From PCRC01 sp017848435 (GTDB lineage Bacteria > Pseudomonadota > Gammaproteobacteria > Burkholderiales > Burkholderiaceae_C), in NCBI GenBank assembly GCA_965284315.1, contig OZ260072.1, positions 2,046,001 through 2,110,000 on the forward strand: a stretch of 64,000 bases of DNA, written 5' to 3'. Below the pieces are notes generated by a model. It did not search any database. It had not been told where the DNA came from and was given only the letters and a program-made list of their open reading frames with translations. The position numbers were made by a program, and so were the translations under genes. Below are positions 7,196 through 16,073 of the stretch, one piece after another (position 1 is the first letter of the stretch; each line of letters starts with the position of its first letter).

Positions 7196-10100
7196 ATGAA
7201 CGACCGCGCGCCACCGCCCATCCCCGAATTGCCTTGGCGGCCTGTGGCGCCTGGCGACGGTGCGGTGGACGACGCGCCTCAGCAAATCGTCAAGGTCCGG
7301 CGCGACTACAACTCCTGGGTTGCCAGCGAGACCATGGAAGACTACGCGCTGCGCTACACGCCACAGCGTTTTCGCAAATGGTCGGAATGGCGGGTGGCCA
7401 ACACCGCTTTCGGTGCGGCGTCATTCCTGATTCTGGAGGCGGTGGGCGCCACTTTGTTGGTGCAGTACGGCTTCACCAACGCCGCGCTCGCCATTCTGGT
7501 CACTGGCTTGATCATTTTCCTGGCCGGCCTGCCCATCAGCATCTACGCCGCCCGCTACGGGGTGGACATGGACCTGTTGACACGCGGCGCCGGTTTTGGC
7601 TACATCGGCTCCACCCTCACTTCGCTGATCTACGCCTCGTTCACCTTCATCTTCTTTGCGCTGGAGGCGGCGGTGATGGCCTATGCGCTGGAACTGGCGC
7701 TCAACATCCCGCCCACCTGGGGCTATCTGATTTGCGCGCTGGTGGTGATCCCGCTGGTGACGCACGGCGTTTCCGCCATCAGCCGCCTGCAGGTGTGGAC
7801 GCAACCGCTGTGGCTGGTGATGCTGGTGGTGCCATTTGTCTATGTGTTCACCAAAGACCCAGGCGCCTTTACCGGCATCGTTGGCTACAAAGGCGAGCAG
7901 GCCCAGGTGGCCGGGTTTGATCTGGCGCTGTTTGGCGCGGCGCTCACCGTGGGCATTGCGCTGATCACGCAGATGGGCGAACAGGCCGATTACCTGCGTT
8001 TCATGCCGGCACAGACGGCCGCCAACCGCCGGCGCTGGTGGTTGGGGGTGCTAGCGGGCGGGCCGGGCTGGGTGGTGCTGGGCGTGGTCAAGATGCTGGG
8101 CGGCGCGCTGCTGGCCTACCTCGCCATTGGCCACAGTGTTCCGATCGACCGCGCGGTGGACCCGAACCAGATGTACCTGGCGGCCTACGAGTATGTGTTC
8201 CCGCATTACGGCTGGGCGGTGGCCGCCACAGCGCTGTTTGTGGTGGTGTCGCAGCTCAAGATCAACGTCACCAATGCCTATGCCGGCTCGCTGGCCTGGA
8301 GCAACTTCTTTTCGCGCCTGACCCACAGCCACCCTGGCCGCGTGGTCTGGGTGGTGTTCAACACGCTGATCGCCTTCATGCTGATGGAGATGAACGTGTT
8401 CCAGGCGCTGGGCGACGTGCTGGGCCTGTACTCCAACATCGCCATCGCCTGGATGATGGCGGTGGTGGCCGATCTGGTGGTCAACAAGCCGCTGGGCCTG
8501 TCGCCCAAAGGCATCGAGTTCAAACGGGCTTACCTGTACGACGTGAACCCGGTGGGCGTGGGTGCGATGGGGCTGGCGTCGGTGCTGTCCATCAGCGCGC
8601 ACCTAGGGTTTTTCGGGCCCCTGGCCCAGGCCTTTTCAGCCTTGATTGCGCTGGGCACCGCGTTCGTCGCATCGCCGCTGATGGCCTGGGCCACGCGGGG
8701 CCGGTATTACATCGCCCGGGACGCAGAGGAGGCCGGCAGCTACCAGCGCCTGCGCCTGCAACGCTGCGTGATCTGCGAACGCCAGTACGAAGGCCCCGAC
8801 ATGGCGCATTGCCCGGCTTACCAGGGCGCCATCTGTTCGTTGTGCTGCACGCTGGACGCGCGTTGTGGTGACCTGTGCAAGCCGCACGCCAGCCTGTCGG
8901 CCCAGTGGTCCAGTGCGCTGCGCTGGCTGTCGCCCCGGCGCGTATGGCCCTACCTGGACACGGGCCTGGGCCACTTCATCTTGCTGATGCTGGTGATCGT
9001 GCCACTGATGGCCAGCGTGTTCGTGCTGTTCTACCACCAGGAACTGCAGGCGCTCACCAAGACGCTGACTGGCGACGCGGCGCTGGCCCTGCCCGAAGCC
9101 GCATTGCGTTCGGGTTTTCTGAAGGCCTACATGGCGCTGCTGGTGGTGGCGGGCATCGTGGCGTGGTGGCTGGTGCTGGCGCACAAGAGCCGGCAGGTGG
9201 CGCAGGAAGAGTCCAACCGCCAAACCCGGTTGCTGCATGAGAAAACCCAGGCGCTGCAACGCGAGATCGACTCGCACCGGCAGACCGACGAGGCGCTGCA
9301 ACACGCCACCCGTGTGGCCGAGCAGGCACGCCAGGTGGCCGACGAAGCGCGCGTGCAGGCTGAAGAAGCTCGGCTGCAGGCCGACCAGGCCAACCAGGCC
9401 AAGAGCCGCTACATCAGCGCCATCAGCCACGAGCTGCGCACGCCGCTCAACAGCATCCTTGGCTATGCGCAGCTGATGGGCGAAGACCCGGCTATCCCTG
9501 CGCACCGCAAGCAAGCCGTCAACGTCATCAAGCGCGGTGGTGAACATTTGCTGAGCCTGATCGAGGGCACGCTGGACGTGGCCCGCATTGAAGCCGGCAA
9601 GCTCACGCTCAACGTCAAGCCGATGCGCTTTGCCGACAGCGTGCACGAGATCGCCAGCATGTTCGAGCTGCAGGCCTCTGGCAAGCAACTTGGTTTCCGG
9701 TTCGAGGCCGAAGGCGTGTTGCCCGAGCTGGTGCGGGCCGATGAGAAGCGGGTGCGGCAGATCCTCATCAACCTGCTGGGCAACGCCATCAAGTTCACCG
9801 CGCGCGGGCAAGTCACTTTCCGGCTGCGTTACGCGCGTGAGCTGGCCAGCATCGAGATTGAAGACACCGGCCCTGGCCTGTCCGCCGAGGAACTGGCGCG
9901 CATTTTCGAGCCCTTCACCCGCAGCGCCAGTGCCGGCCCTTCGGCCCCAGGCGCCGGCCTGGGCCTGACGATTGCCAAGATGCTGACCGACCTGATGGGC
10001 GGCCAGCTCACGGTGAGCAGCACACCGGGTGTGGGCTCGGTGTTCCGTGTCAAGCTGTTCCTGCCGGAGCTCCACCTCACCAGCCTGAGTGGCCACAACG

Positions 10101-10789
10101 CGCATGCCACGTCCTGGCCGGTGCAGCCGCACAGGAAGCGGGTGGGGTACACCGGTCCGCGCCGCCGCGTGCTGGTGGTGGACAACGAAGAGGCCGACCG
10201 GGAGCTGCTGGTCAACCTGCTGGAGCCGTTGGGCTTTGAGCTGCGGCTGGCCGCCAGCGGCCACGATTGCCTGGATCTGCTCGCCACCGGTTACCAGCCC
10301 GATGTGATCCTGATGGACCTGGCCATGCCGGGCATCGACGGCTGGGAGACGATACGCCGGCTGCGCCAGTTGGTGCCCATGCCACAGGCCGCGGTTGCCA
10401 TCGTCTCAGCCAACGCTTTTGACAAAGGACTCGACAACGACGCCGGTATTCCCGCAGAAGACTTCGTTTTGAAGCCGGTGCGCCATTCCGAGTTGCTCGA
10501 CTGGTTGGAGCGCAAGTTACAGCTCACCTGGCTGGCCAGCACGGCGGCCGTACGCGAAACCGCCAACACACCAGAAGCGGCAATGGCACCGCTGGTCTAC
10601 CCGGCACCCGCCGCGCTGAATGCGTTGCGCGAAGTGGTCAACCTCGGCTTTTACCGCGGCATCATGAACCAGCTGGACGAGATCGAGGCGAATGCGCCCG
10701 AATGCGCGGCCTTCACCACACAGATGCGCGACATGGCGCGGCAGTTCCAGTTCGAGGCCATGGGCCGCCTGCTGCAGCAAGCCGGGTAA
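7196..10789 (+). CDS. NCS1-permease/hybrid histidine kinase
   Basis: 1197-aa membrane sensor. Residues ~25-510 form an NCS1 (cytosine/uracil/allantoin/hydantoin permease) module with about 12 membrane spans. Next comes a Cys-rich cluster at 524-561 (CxxC start, CSLCC, CxxxC), possibly metal binding, then two more spans (~595-616 and ~643-664), a charged coiled coil (~665-735), HisKA with H745 (SHELRTPLNS), HATPase (NLLGNAIKF, DTGPGLS, GAGLGLTIAK), a receiver with D1041 (ILMDLAMPG) and a short C-terminal helical region. The ATG at 7196 is chosen because upstream codons are not permease-like. Divergent from ureA and 10 bp before a LuxR regulator. Likely ligand is a purine, allantoin, hydantoin or urea-type compound (inference from family and neighbours). 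Confidence 0.9.
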   Translation: MNDRAPPPIPELPWRPVAPGDGAVDDAPQQIVKVRRDYNSWVASETMEDYALRYTPQRFRKWSEWRVANTAFGAASFLILEAVGATLLVQYGFTNAALAILVTGLIIFLAGLPISIYAARYGVDMDLLTRGAGFGYIGSTLTSLIYASFTFIFFALEAAVMAYALELALNIPPTWGYLICALVVIPLVTHGVSAISRLQVWTQPLWLVMLVVPFVYVFTKDPGAFTGIVGYKGEQAQVAGFDLALFGAALTVGIALITQMGEQADYLRFMPAQTAANRRRWWLGVLAGGPGWVVLGVVKMLGGALLAYLAIGHSVPIDRAVDPNQMYLAAYEYVFPHYGWAVAATALFVVVSQLKINVTNAYAGSLAWSNFFSRLTHSHPGRVVWVVFNTLIAFMLMEMNVFQALGDVLGLYSNIAIAWMMAVVADLVVNKPLGLSPKGIEFKRAYLYDVNPVGVGAMGLASVLSISAHLGFFGPLAQAFSALIALGTAFVASPLMAWATRGRYYIARDAEEAGSYQRLRLQRCVICERQYEGPDMAHCPAYQGAICSLCCTLDARCGDLCKPHASLSAQWSSALRWLSPRRVWPYLDTGLGHFILLMLVIVPLMASVFVLFYHQELQALTKTLTGDAALALPEAALRSGFLKAYMALLVVAGIVAWWLVLAHKSRQVAQEESNRQTRLLHEKTQALQREIDSHRQTDEALQHATRVAEQARQVADEARVQAEEARLQADQANQAKSRYISAISHELRTPLNSILGYAQLMGEDPAIPAHRKQAVNVIKRGGEHLLSLIEGTLDVARIEAGKLTLNVKPMRFADSVHEIASMFELQASGKQLGFRFEAEGVLPELVRADEKRVRQILINLLGNAIKFTARGQVTFRLRYARELASIEIEDTGPGLSAEELARIFEPFTRSASAGPSAPGAGLGLTIAKMLTDLMGGQLTVSSTPGVGSVFRVKLFLPELHLTSLSGHNAHATSWPVQPHRKRVGYTGPRRRVLVVDNEEADRELLVNLLEPLGFELRLAASGHDCLDLLATGYQPDVILMDLAMPGIDGWETIRRLRQLVPMPQAAVAIVSANAFDKGLDNDAGIPAEDFVLKPVRHSELLDWLERKLQLTWLASTAAVRETANTPEAAMAPLVYPAPAALNALREVVNLGFYRGIMNQLDEIEANAPECAAFTTQMRDMARQFQFEAMGRLLQQAG

Positions 10790-10799
10790 GCTTCCCGGC

Positions 10800-11783
10800 A
10801 TGGCCACCCACCCACTCGACCAGACCCTCGACCGCGCCAACAGCGAGGTGGTGCTGATCGTTGACGACGTGCCCGACAACCTGTCGGTGCTGCACGACGC
10901 GCTGGACGAATCGGGCTACACCGTGCTGGTGGCCACCCACGGTGAAGCCGCGCTGCAGCGCGCCGCCCAGGCGCTGCCCGACATCGTGCTGCTCGACGCG
11001 ATGATGCCCGGCATGGACGGCTTTGAGGTGGCGCGTCGTCTCAAGGCGACGCCGGCCACCGCCCACATCCCCATCATCTTCATGACCGGCCTGACCGAAA
11101 CCGAGTACCTGGTGGCCGCGCTGGAGGCCGGCGGGGTGGACTACGTCACCAAGCCCATCAAGCCCAAAGAAGTGCTGGCCCGCATGGGCGTGCACCTGGC
11201 CGGCGCGCGCGAGAAGCGCCAGGCCCGCAACGCTTTGGACGCCTTTGGTTACGCCACCATCACCGTGCGCGCCAGCGATGGCCGGCTCATGTGGCAGACC
11301 GCGCTCGCCCGCCAGCTGCTGGAGGCCTATTTCGGACCCCCATCGGCGACGGTGCCCGAGGTGGTGCGGGCTTGGTTGCAACGCCAGTTGCCGGTGCTGG
11401 ACGCCCAAAGCGATCCCCCACGCCTGGCCATCGAGCAGGGTGCACGCCGGCTGACCTTTCGCCTGCACCAGCAAACCGGTGACGGTGCACCGAACGAACC
11501 AGGCGGCGACTGGCTGATCGTGATGCGCGAAGTGTCCGACGCCACCATCATCGAGAGCATGAGCCTCAGCTTCAAGCTGACCGCACGCGAAGCGGAGGTG
11601 CTCTACTGGGTGGTCAAGGGCAAGATCAACCGCGACATTGCCGACATCCTGGGTGCCAGCCCCGCCACAGTAAAAAAGCACCTGGAGCGGGTGTTTGCAA
11701 AGCTCGGTGTGGAAACCCGCACCGCAGCGGCCGGCATGGCGATGAACCGGATACGGCAGTTGCACCCGCAGTTCGAAGGCTAG
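10800..11783 (+). CDS. Response regulator, receiver plus LuxR HTH
   Basis: 327 aa: N-terminal receiver (VLIVDDVPDNL; phospho-acceptor Asp in IVLLDAMMPGMDG; switch Lys in DYVTKPIKPKE), a central ~90-aa region without a recognised fold, and a C-terminal LuxR-type helix-turn-helix (FKLTAREAEVLYWVVKGKINRDIA, SPATVKKHLERVFAKLGVETR). It begins 10 bp after the NCS1-kinase and is almost certainly its partner. Targets are not known; urease and the following molybdenum storage genes are the nearest candidates. Confidence 0.88.
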   Translation: MATHPLDQTLDRANSEVVLIVDDVPDNLSVLHDALDESGYTVLVATHGEAALQRAAQALPDIVLLDAMMPGMDGFEVARRLKATPATAHIPIIFMTGLTETEYLVAALEAGGVDYVTKPIKPKEVLARMGVHLAGAREKRQARNALDAFGYATITVRASDGRLMWQTALARQLLEAYFGPPSATVPEVVRAWLQRQLPVLDAQSDPPRLAIEQGARRLTFRLHQQTGDGAPNEPGGDWLIVMREVSDATIIESMSLSFKLTAREAEVLYWVVKGKINRDIADILGASPATVKKHLERVFAKLGVETRTAAAGMAMNRIRQLHPQFEG

Positions 11784-11916
11784 GGTGGTGTGCCGAGCCA
11801 CGTTGTGAGGCAATTTTCAGAGGCCACCTTCCGCGTCGCAGTACTCACTGCGGTGCGGTTGAATGAATATAGCGCCAAGCCTATGCTGAGGCGCAGACAA
11901 ACAAAAGGCCTCTCAA
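11784..11916 (+). promoter_or_regulatory. Leader region before MoSto genes
   Basis: 133 bp between the LuxR regulator and mosB. It is less GC-rich near 11860-11880 and includes AATATAGCG (11866-11874), whose complement CGCTATATT resembles half of a ModE molybdate-repressor site; the second half is not present. AAAGG lies 8-12 nt before the mosB ATG. No terminator hairpin with a T run is visible. Confidence 0.3.
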
Positions 11917-12729
11917 ATGACCCACACGACGGCGGAGCTCGAAGGGCTCCTGATGCAGCGCTCGCTGGACGACCCCCGGTTGCTGGCGGCGGTGGAAGCG
12001 GCGGCAGACTTCCGCATCCTGCCCGATGCCACCGTGATCAAGGTCGGCGGACAAAGCTTCATTGACCGTGGCCGCGCGGCCGTGTACCCGCTCATCGACG
12101 AGATGGTTGCCGCCCGCAAGACGCACAAGCTGCTCATTGGCACCGGTGCAGGCACCCGTGCCCGCCATTTGTACTCCATTGCCGCCGGCCTTGGCTTGCC
12201 ACCGGGCGTGCTGTCGCAACTCGGTGCCTCGGTGGCCGACCAGAACGCTGCCATCCTGGGCCAACTGATGGCCAAACACGGTATTCCGCTGGTCAGCGGT
12301 GCCGGCCTGTCGGCCGTGCCGCTGCACCTGGCTGAAATCAACGCCGTGATCTTCAGTGGCATGCCGCCCTACAGCCTGTGGATTCGCCCGGCTGCCGAAG
12401 GCGTGATTCCGCCCTACCGCACCGATGCCGGGTGTTTCCTGGTGGCCGAGCAGTTTGGCTGCAAGGCGATGGTTTACGTGAAAGACGAAGACGGCCTGTA
12501 CACCGCCAACCCCAAGACCTCAAAGAACGCCACCCTGATCCCCAAGATATCGGTCGATGAGATGAAGGCCAAGGGGCTGCAGGACTCGATCCTGGAATTT
12601 CCTGTGCTTGACCTGCTCAAGGAAGCACGCCACATCCACCAGGTCCAGATTGTCAACGGCCTCGTCCCCGGCAACCTGACCCGCGCACTCGCCGGCGAGC
12701 ATGTGGGCACCATCATCACCGCACGCTGA
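11917..12729 (+). CDS. mosB: Molybdenum storage protein beta subunit
   Basis: 270 aa, amino-acid-kinase (UMP-kinase-like) fold, very close along its whole length to the Azotobacter vinelandii MoSto beta subunit as I recall it (TAELEGLLMQRSL start, DATVIKVGGQS, GTGAGTRARHLYSIAAGLGL, PPYRTDAGCFL, LVPGNLTRALAGEHVG end). MoSto is a hexamer that uses ATP to pack molybdate or tungstate into oxoanion clusters in a closed cage. It is followed 10 bp later by the alpha subunit. No nif or mod genes are in the window. Confidence 0.92.
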   Translation: MTHTTAELEGLLMQRSLDDPRLLAAVEAAADFRILPDATVIKVGGQSFIDRGRAAVYPLIDEMVAARKTHKLLIGTGAGTRARHLYSIAAGLGLPPGVLSQLGASVADQNAAILGQLMAKHGIPLVSGAGLSAVPLHLAEINAVIFSGMPPYSLWIRPAAEGVIPPYRTDAGCFLVAEQFGCKAMVYVKDEDGLYTANPKTSKNATLIPKISVDEMKAKGLQDSILEFPVLDLLKEARHIHQVQIVNGLVPGNLTRALAGEHVGTIITAR

Positions 12730-12739
12730 GAACACTGCC

Positions 12740-13576
12740 ATGGCCGAAACAACCCACAACACCACCAAGCACGTGGCCTCGCCGCTGGCCCGCCAGACCC
12801 TGCTGGACAACGATCTCACCCGTCCCGTTGCCGGCCGCCGCCCCATCCGCATCTTGCCGTGGGTGCACGTCGTCAAGATCGGTGGCCGCGCCATCATGGA
12901 CCGTGGCGCCGACGCCATCCTGCCGGTGGTGGACGAGTTGCGCAAGCTGCTGCCCGAGCGCCGTTTGCTCATTTTGACGGGCGCCGGCATCCGCGCCCGC
13001 CATCTGTACGGCGTGGGCCTGGACCTGGGCCTGCCGGTCGGTTCTTTGGCACCGCTCGCCGCGAGCGAGGCGGGTCAAAATGGCCACATCCTGGCGGCGT
13101 TGCTGGCGCCCGAAGGCGTGTCCTACGTCGAGCACCCCACTATGGCGAGCCAACTGGCCATCCACCTGTCGGCTGCCCGCGCGGTCGTGGGCAGCGCTTT
13201 TCCGCCCTACCACCACCACGAATTCACCACCTCACGCATTCCCACCCACCGGGCTGATGTGGGGGCCTTCCTGCTGGCCGACGCACTGGGTGCAGCCGGG
13301 TTGACCATCGTGGAAGACGTGGATGGTGTGTACGACGTCGATCCCCATGGCGATGGCGGCAAACAGGCCAGGCTCATCGGTGAAACCAGCGCCGCAGACC
13401 TGGCCAAACAGGCGGGCACGTTGCCGCTCGACCGCGCGTTGCTCGAAGTGATGGCCCATGCCCGCCACCTGGAGCGGGTGCAGGTCATCAACGGGTTGGT
13501 GCCGGGCCGGATCACGGCCGCAGTGCGCGGTGAACACGTCGGCACCCTCATCCGCACCGGGGCGCGCCCGGCCTGA
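12740..13576 (+). CDS. mosA: Molybdenum storage protein alpha subunit
   Basis: 278 aa, paralogous to mosB and matching the MoSto alpha subunit (SPLARQTL, RPVAGRRPIRILPW, LTGAGIRARHLYGVGLDLGLPVGS). H142 and the PPYHHHEF segment with H158-H160 correspond to alpha-H140 and H156-H158 of the Azotobacter protein, known to line the polyoxomolybdate cavity, so storage function looks intact. The ATG at 12740 gives the family length; a frame extending upstream into mosB is not used. It ends convergent with the crotonase gene. Confidence 0.92.
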   Translation: MAETTHNTTKHVASPLARQTLLDNDLTRPVAGRRPIRILPWVHVVKIGGRAIMDRGADAILPVVDELRKLLPERRLLILTGAGIRARHLYGVGLDLGLPVGSLAPLAASEAGQNGHILAALLAPEGVSYVEHPTMASQLAIHLSAARAVVGSAFPPYHHHEFTTSRIPTHRADVGAFLLADALGAAGLTIVEDVDGVYDVDPHGDGGKQARLIGETSAADLAKQAGTLPLDRALLEVMAHARHLERVQVINGLVPGRITAAVRGEHVGTLIRTGARPA

Positions 13577-13587
13577 GCGCACGCCCT

Positions 13588-14400
13588 TCAGATTTTCTCG
13601 AAATCCCCATGCCGGCCGAGGCCGCTGGCAAACCGCCCGGCACCGGCTGCGCCTTCTTTGAAATGCGCCTCGACGCCATTCGCCCATTCGCGGCGCAGGG
13701 CTTCGCGCACCGGCGTGCCGTAGGTTTCCAGAATCGAGCGGCGGTCGGCCCGCACAGCGGCTTGCGGAAAACGGGCAATGGTGTGGGCCATGGCCTCGGC
13801 GGCTTCGCGCGCGCCGCCATGGTCCACCACTTTCTCGCACAGGCCAATCTGCACCGCCTCGGTGGCGGGCACCTTGCGGCCGGTCAGTGCTATTTCCATG
13901 GCGCGGCCCTGGCCCACCAGGCGCGCCATGCGCACGGTGCCGCCGTCCAGCAGCGGAATGCCCCAGCGCCGGCAGTAAACACCGAAGTAAGCGGTGGCTG
14001 CCATCACGCGGATGTCGCACCACATGGCCAGTTCCATGCCGCCGGCCACGGCCGGGCCTTCCACGGCGGCGATCACCGGTTTGGACAGCTCCAGCCGGGT
14101 CGGGCCCAGCGGGCCACGCGGTGCGGCGTTGGCCCCGGTGGGAAACGCCAGCCCTTCGGACACCTCGCGCCGGAAAGACTCGCGGTCGGACAGCGTGCTG
14201 GCGAACTTCAAATCCCAGCCGGCGCAAAACGCGCCGCCTTCGCCCCACAGCACCGCCACGCTGGCGGAAGGGTCGGCGTCGAACGCCAGAAACGCGTCGT
14301 GCAGCGCATCGGCACTGGCCGGGTCCATGGCGTTGCGGGCTTCTTTGAAACGGCTGTGGACGATGGTCCAGACGCTGCCTTGCTTTTCAATTCTCACCAT
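13588..14400 (-). CDS. Enoyl-CoA hydratase/isomerase (crotonase) family
   Basis: 270-aa crotonase-fold protein. The oxyanion-hole blocks are visible: GGAFCAGWDLK and the central EGPAVAGGMELAMWCDIRV. The C-terminal third ends in a Gly/Arg-rich stretch. It probably acts on an acyl-CoA (hydration, isomerisation or hydrolysis); substrate unknown. Its 5' end overlaps the upstream TetR gene by 14 bp on the same strand, so the regulator very likely controls it. Confidence 0.85.
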   Translation of the reverse strand: MVRIEKQGSVWTIVHSRFKEARNAMDPASADALHDAFLAFDADPSASVAVLWGEGGAFCAGWDLKFASTLSDRESFRREVSEGLAFPTGANAAPRGPLGPTRLELSKPVIAAVEGPAVAGGMELAMWCDIRVMAATAYFGVYCRRWGIPLLDGGTVRMARLVGQGRAMEIALTGRKVPATEAVQIGLCEKVVDHGGAREAAEAMAHTIARFPQAAVRADRRSILETYGTPVREALRREWANGVEAHFKEGAAGAGRFASGLGRHGDFEKI

Positions 14401-15076
14401 GTCGGTTCTTCCTTGTTGCGGTGGGTTTGGAGGGGGTTTTGCGTTGGGGTGCAGGTGGCGTTGCGATTTCAGCAGGCAACAGCTGCGCCAGCATCAGGCG
14501 AAGCAAATCCTGCGGGCGGGTGTCCAGTGCACCGAGGCGACCAGCCAGTTGCAAGACGAGGGCGCCGATCATCTGGCTGAAGACCAGCGCCACCCACAGC
14601 CGCACCTCGCTGGCAGGCAGGCTGCGGGCTTCCGCCAGGGGCAGTGCGATGCGTTCCAGCACGGTCCAGAGCGCGCCATTCAATGCCTGGTCCGAGTCTT
14701 TGCCAACGCCCAGGCGCTTGATGCCCCGAAACGCGTACAGGCCCAGATTGACCTCGAACGGGTGCTGGCTGTAGTAGTCCAGAAACGCGTCGCAGGCGCT
14801 GGCAACCTGCGCCGCAGGGGAGGCGGCTTCAGACACCGCCGCCGCAACGTGGGCGTCCAGCAAGGCGAGGGATTGGCCCAGCAAGGCGGCGTAGATGTCC
14901 TCCTTGCTGTCGAACAGCGGGTAAATCGCGCCGGTGGTGCAGCCCGCGCGCAGCGAGATGCCGCGCATGGTGGCGCCTTCGAGGCCCTTGTCCATGAACT
15001 CTTCCCGCGCGGCCTGCAGCAGAAAGTCGCGCTTGGCGTCTTTCATGGACAGCGCCCAGTTGGGGTTGGTTTTCAT
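14387..15076 (-). CDS. TetR/AcrR family regulator
   Basis: About 229 aa. N-terminal TetR helix-turn-helix (FLLQAAREEFMDKGLEGATMRGISLRAG with TTGAIYPLFDSKEDIYAALL). The C-terminal ligand domain is followed by a basic, Pro-rich tail. An ATG at 15103 also lies in frame, but it sits inside a palindromic operator; starts at 15076 or 15046 leave the operator upstream. It is co-transcribed with the crotonase and probably autoregulated. Confidence 0.83.
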   Translation of the reverse strand: MKTNPNWALSMKDAKRDFLLQAAREEFMDKGLEGATMRGISLRAGCTTGAIYPLFDSKEDIYAALLGQSLALLDAHVAAAVSEAASPAAQVASACDAFLDYYSQHPFEVNLGLYAFRGIKRLGVGKDSDQALNGALWTVLERIALPLAEARSLPASEVRLWVALVFSQMIGALVLQLAGRLGALDTRPQDLLRLMLAQLLPAEIATPPAPQRKTPSKPTATRKNRHGEN

Positions 15077-15089
15077 TGCATTGTTACTT

Positions 15090-15110
15090 TTTAATAACGT
15101 CATTATTAAA
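15090..15110. promoter_or_regulatory. Palindromic TetR operator candidate
   Basis: 8-bp perfect arms TTTAATAA and TTATTAAA separated by CGTCA, immediately upstream of the TetR gene and unusually AT-rich for this region. This is the size and place expected for an autoregulatory TetR-family operator. Confidence 0.6.
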
Positions 15111-15294
15111 TCGGATCGCCGTTATGTCAAGAACTGCGTCGTTGGGGTGTTGATCCCGCCGGGCCATCGGCAGGCGATGGGTGTATAAACCAATCCCCTT
15201 TGGTCGTGCGCCCAACCCGTGTGGAATGCGCGCATGGCTTTTCTTCAGGTCGATTGAGCGCTGGCTGGCGCCACAACAACAAGGAACACCTCCC

Positions 15295-16008
15295 ATGGGC
15301 GCGCAGTGGAAAGCAAAAGGCAAGGAGCTGGCGGCCAATGCCAGAGGCAAGCTGTTTGGCCGTCTGGCCAAGGACATCATGATTGCGGCCCGCAATGGCG
15401 CGGACCCGGCCTCCAACTCGCGTTTGCGCTTGGTGGTGGAGCAGGCGCGCAAGGTCTCCATGCCCAAGGAGACGCTGGAGCGTGCGATCAAGAAGGGCGC
15501 TGGCCTGACTGGCGAGGCGGTGCATTTCGAGCATGTGATCTACGAAGGCTATGCACCGCACCGCGTGCCGGTGATGGTCGAATGTCTGACCGACAACGTG
15601 AACCGCACCGCCCCTGAAATGCGCGTGCTGTTCCGCAAGGGCCAGCTGGGTACCTCTGGCTCGGTGGCGTGGGACTTTGACCATGTGGGCCTGATCGAGG
15701 CCGAACCTGCCACGGCCGGGGCCGACGCGGAAGTGGCGGCCATCGAGGCCGGTGCGCAGGATGTCGAGCCGGGCGAGGAGGAGGGCCACACGCTGTTCCT
15801 GACCGATGCGACCGACCTCGACCTGGTCAGCCGCGCTTTGCCCGCCCAGGGCTTCACGGTGCTGTCGGCCAAGTTGGGCTACCGGCCCAAGAACCCGGTC
15901 AGCACCGCGAGCCTGAGCGCGGAAGCGCTGGAAGAGGTCGAAGCCTTTCTGGCCGCGATTGACGCGAACGACGACGTTCAAACCGTGTTTGCCGGTCTGG
16001 CGGCCTGA
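15295..16008 (+). CDS. YebC/TACO1 family regulatory protein
   Basis: 237 aa YebC-family protein (GAQWKAKGKELAANARGKLFGRLAKDI start, EGYAPHRVPVMVECLTDNVNRTAPEMR block). The family includes transcriptional regulators and ribosome-associated factors that ease translation of difficult motifs. AAGGA lies 9-13 nt before the ATG; a frame extending upstream is not needed. It may be a second YebC paralogue, since the ruvC-linked copy would be elsewhere (inference). Confidence 0.9.
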   Translation: MGAQWKAKGKELAANARGKLFGRLAKDIMIAARNGADPASNSRLRLVVEQARKVSMPKETLERAIKKGAGLTGEAVHFEHVIYEGYAPHRVPVMVECLTDNVNRTAPEMRVLFRKGQLGTSGSVAWDFDHVGLIEAEPATAGADAEVAAIEAGAQDVEPGEEEGHTLFLTDATDLDLVSRALPAQGFTVLSAKLGYRPKNPVSTASLSAEALEEVEAFLAAIDANDDVQTVFAGLAA

Positions 16009-16035
16009 GGTGGGTGTCCGTGGTTGAAGTCAAGG

Positions 16036-16057
16036 AAATATGATGACCATCATATTT
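16036..16057. promoter_or_regulatory. TetR operator upstream of tetR gene
   Basis: Perfect inverted repeat AAATATGATG / CATCATATTT with a 2-bp centre (AC), ending 16 bp before the TetR ATG. It shares the ATATGAyNATCrTCATAT pattern with the site at 16704, before the SDR gene. Confidence 0.75.
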
Positions 16058-16073
16058 CTGGTATGCTCCAGCC

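Noticed and set aside
13588..15110. Genomic island boundary at the crotonase-TetR pair
   Set aside because: No attachment repeats, integrase or tRNA junction; base composition is like the neighbours apart from the operator.
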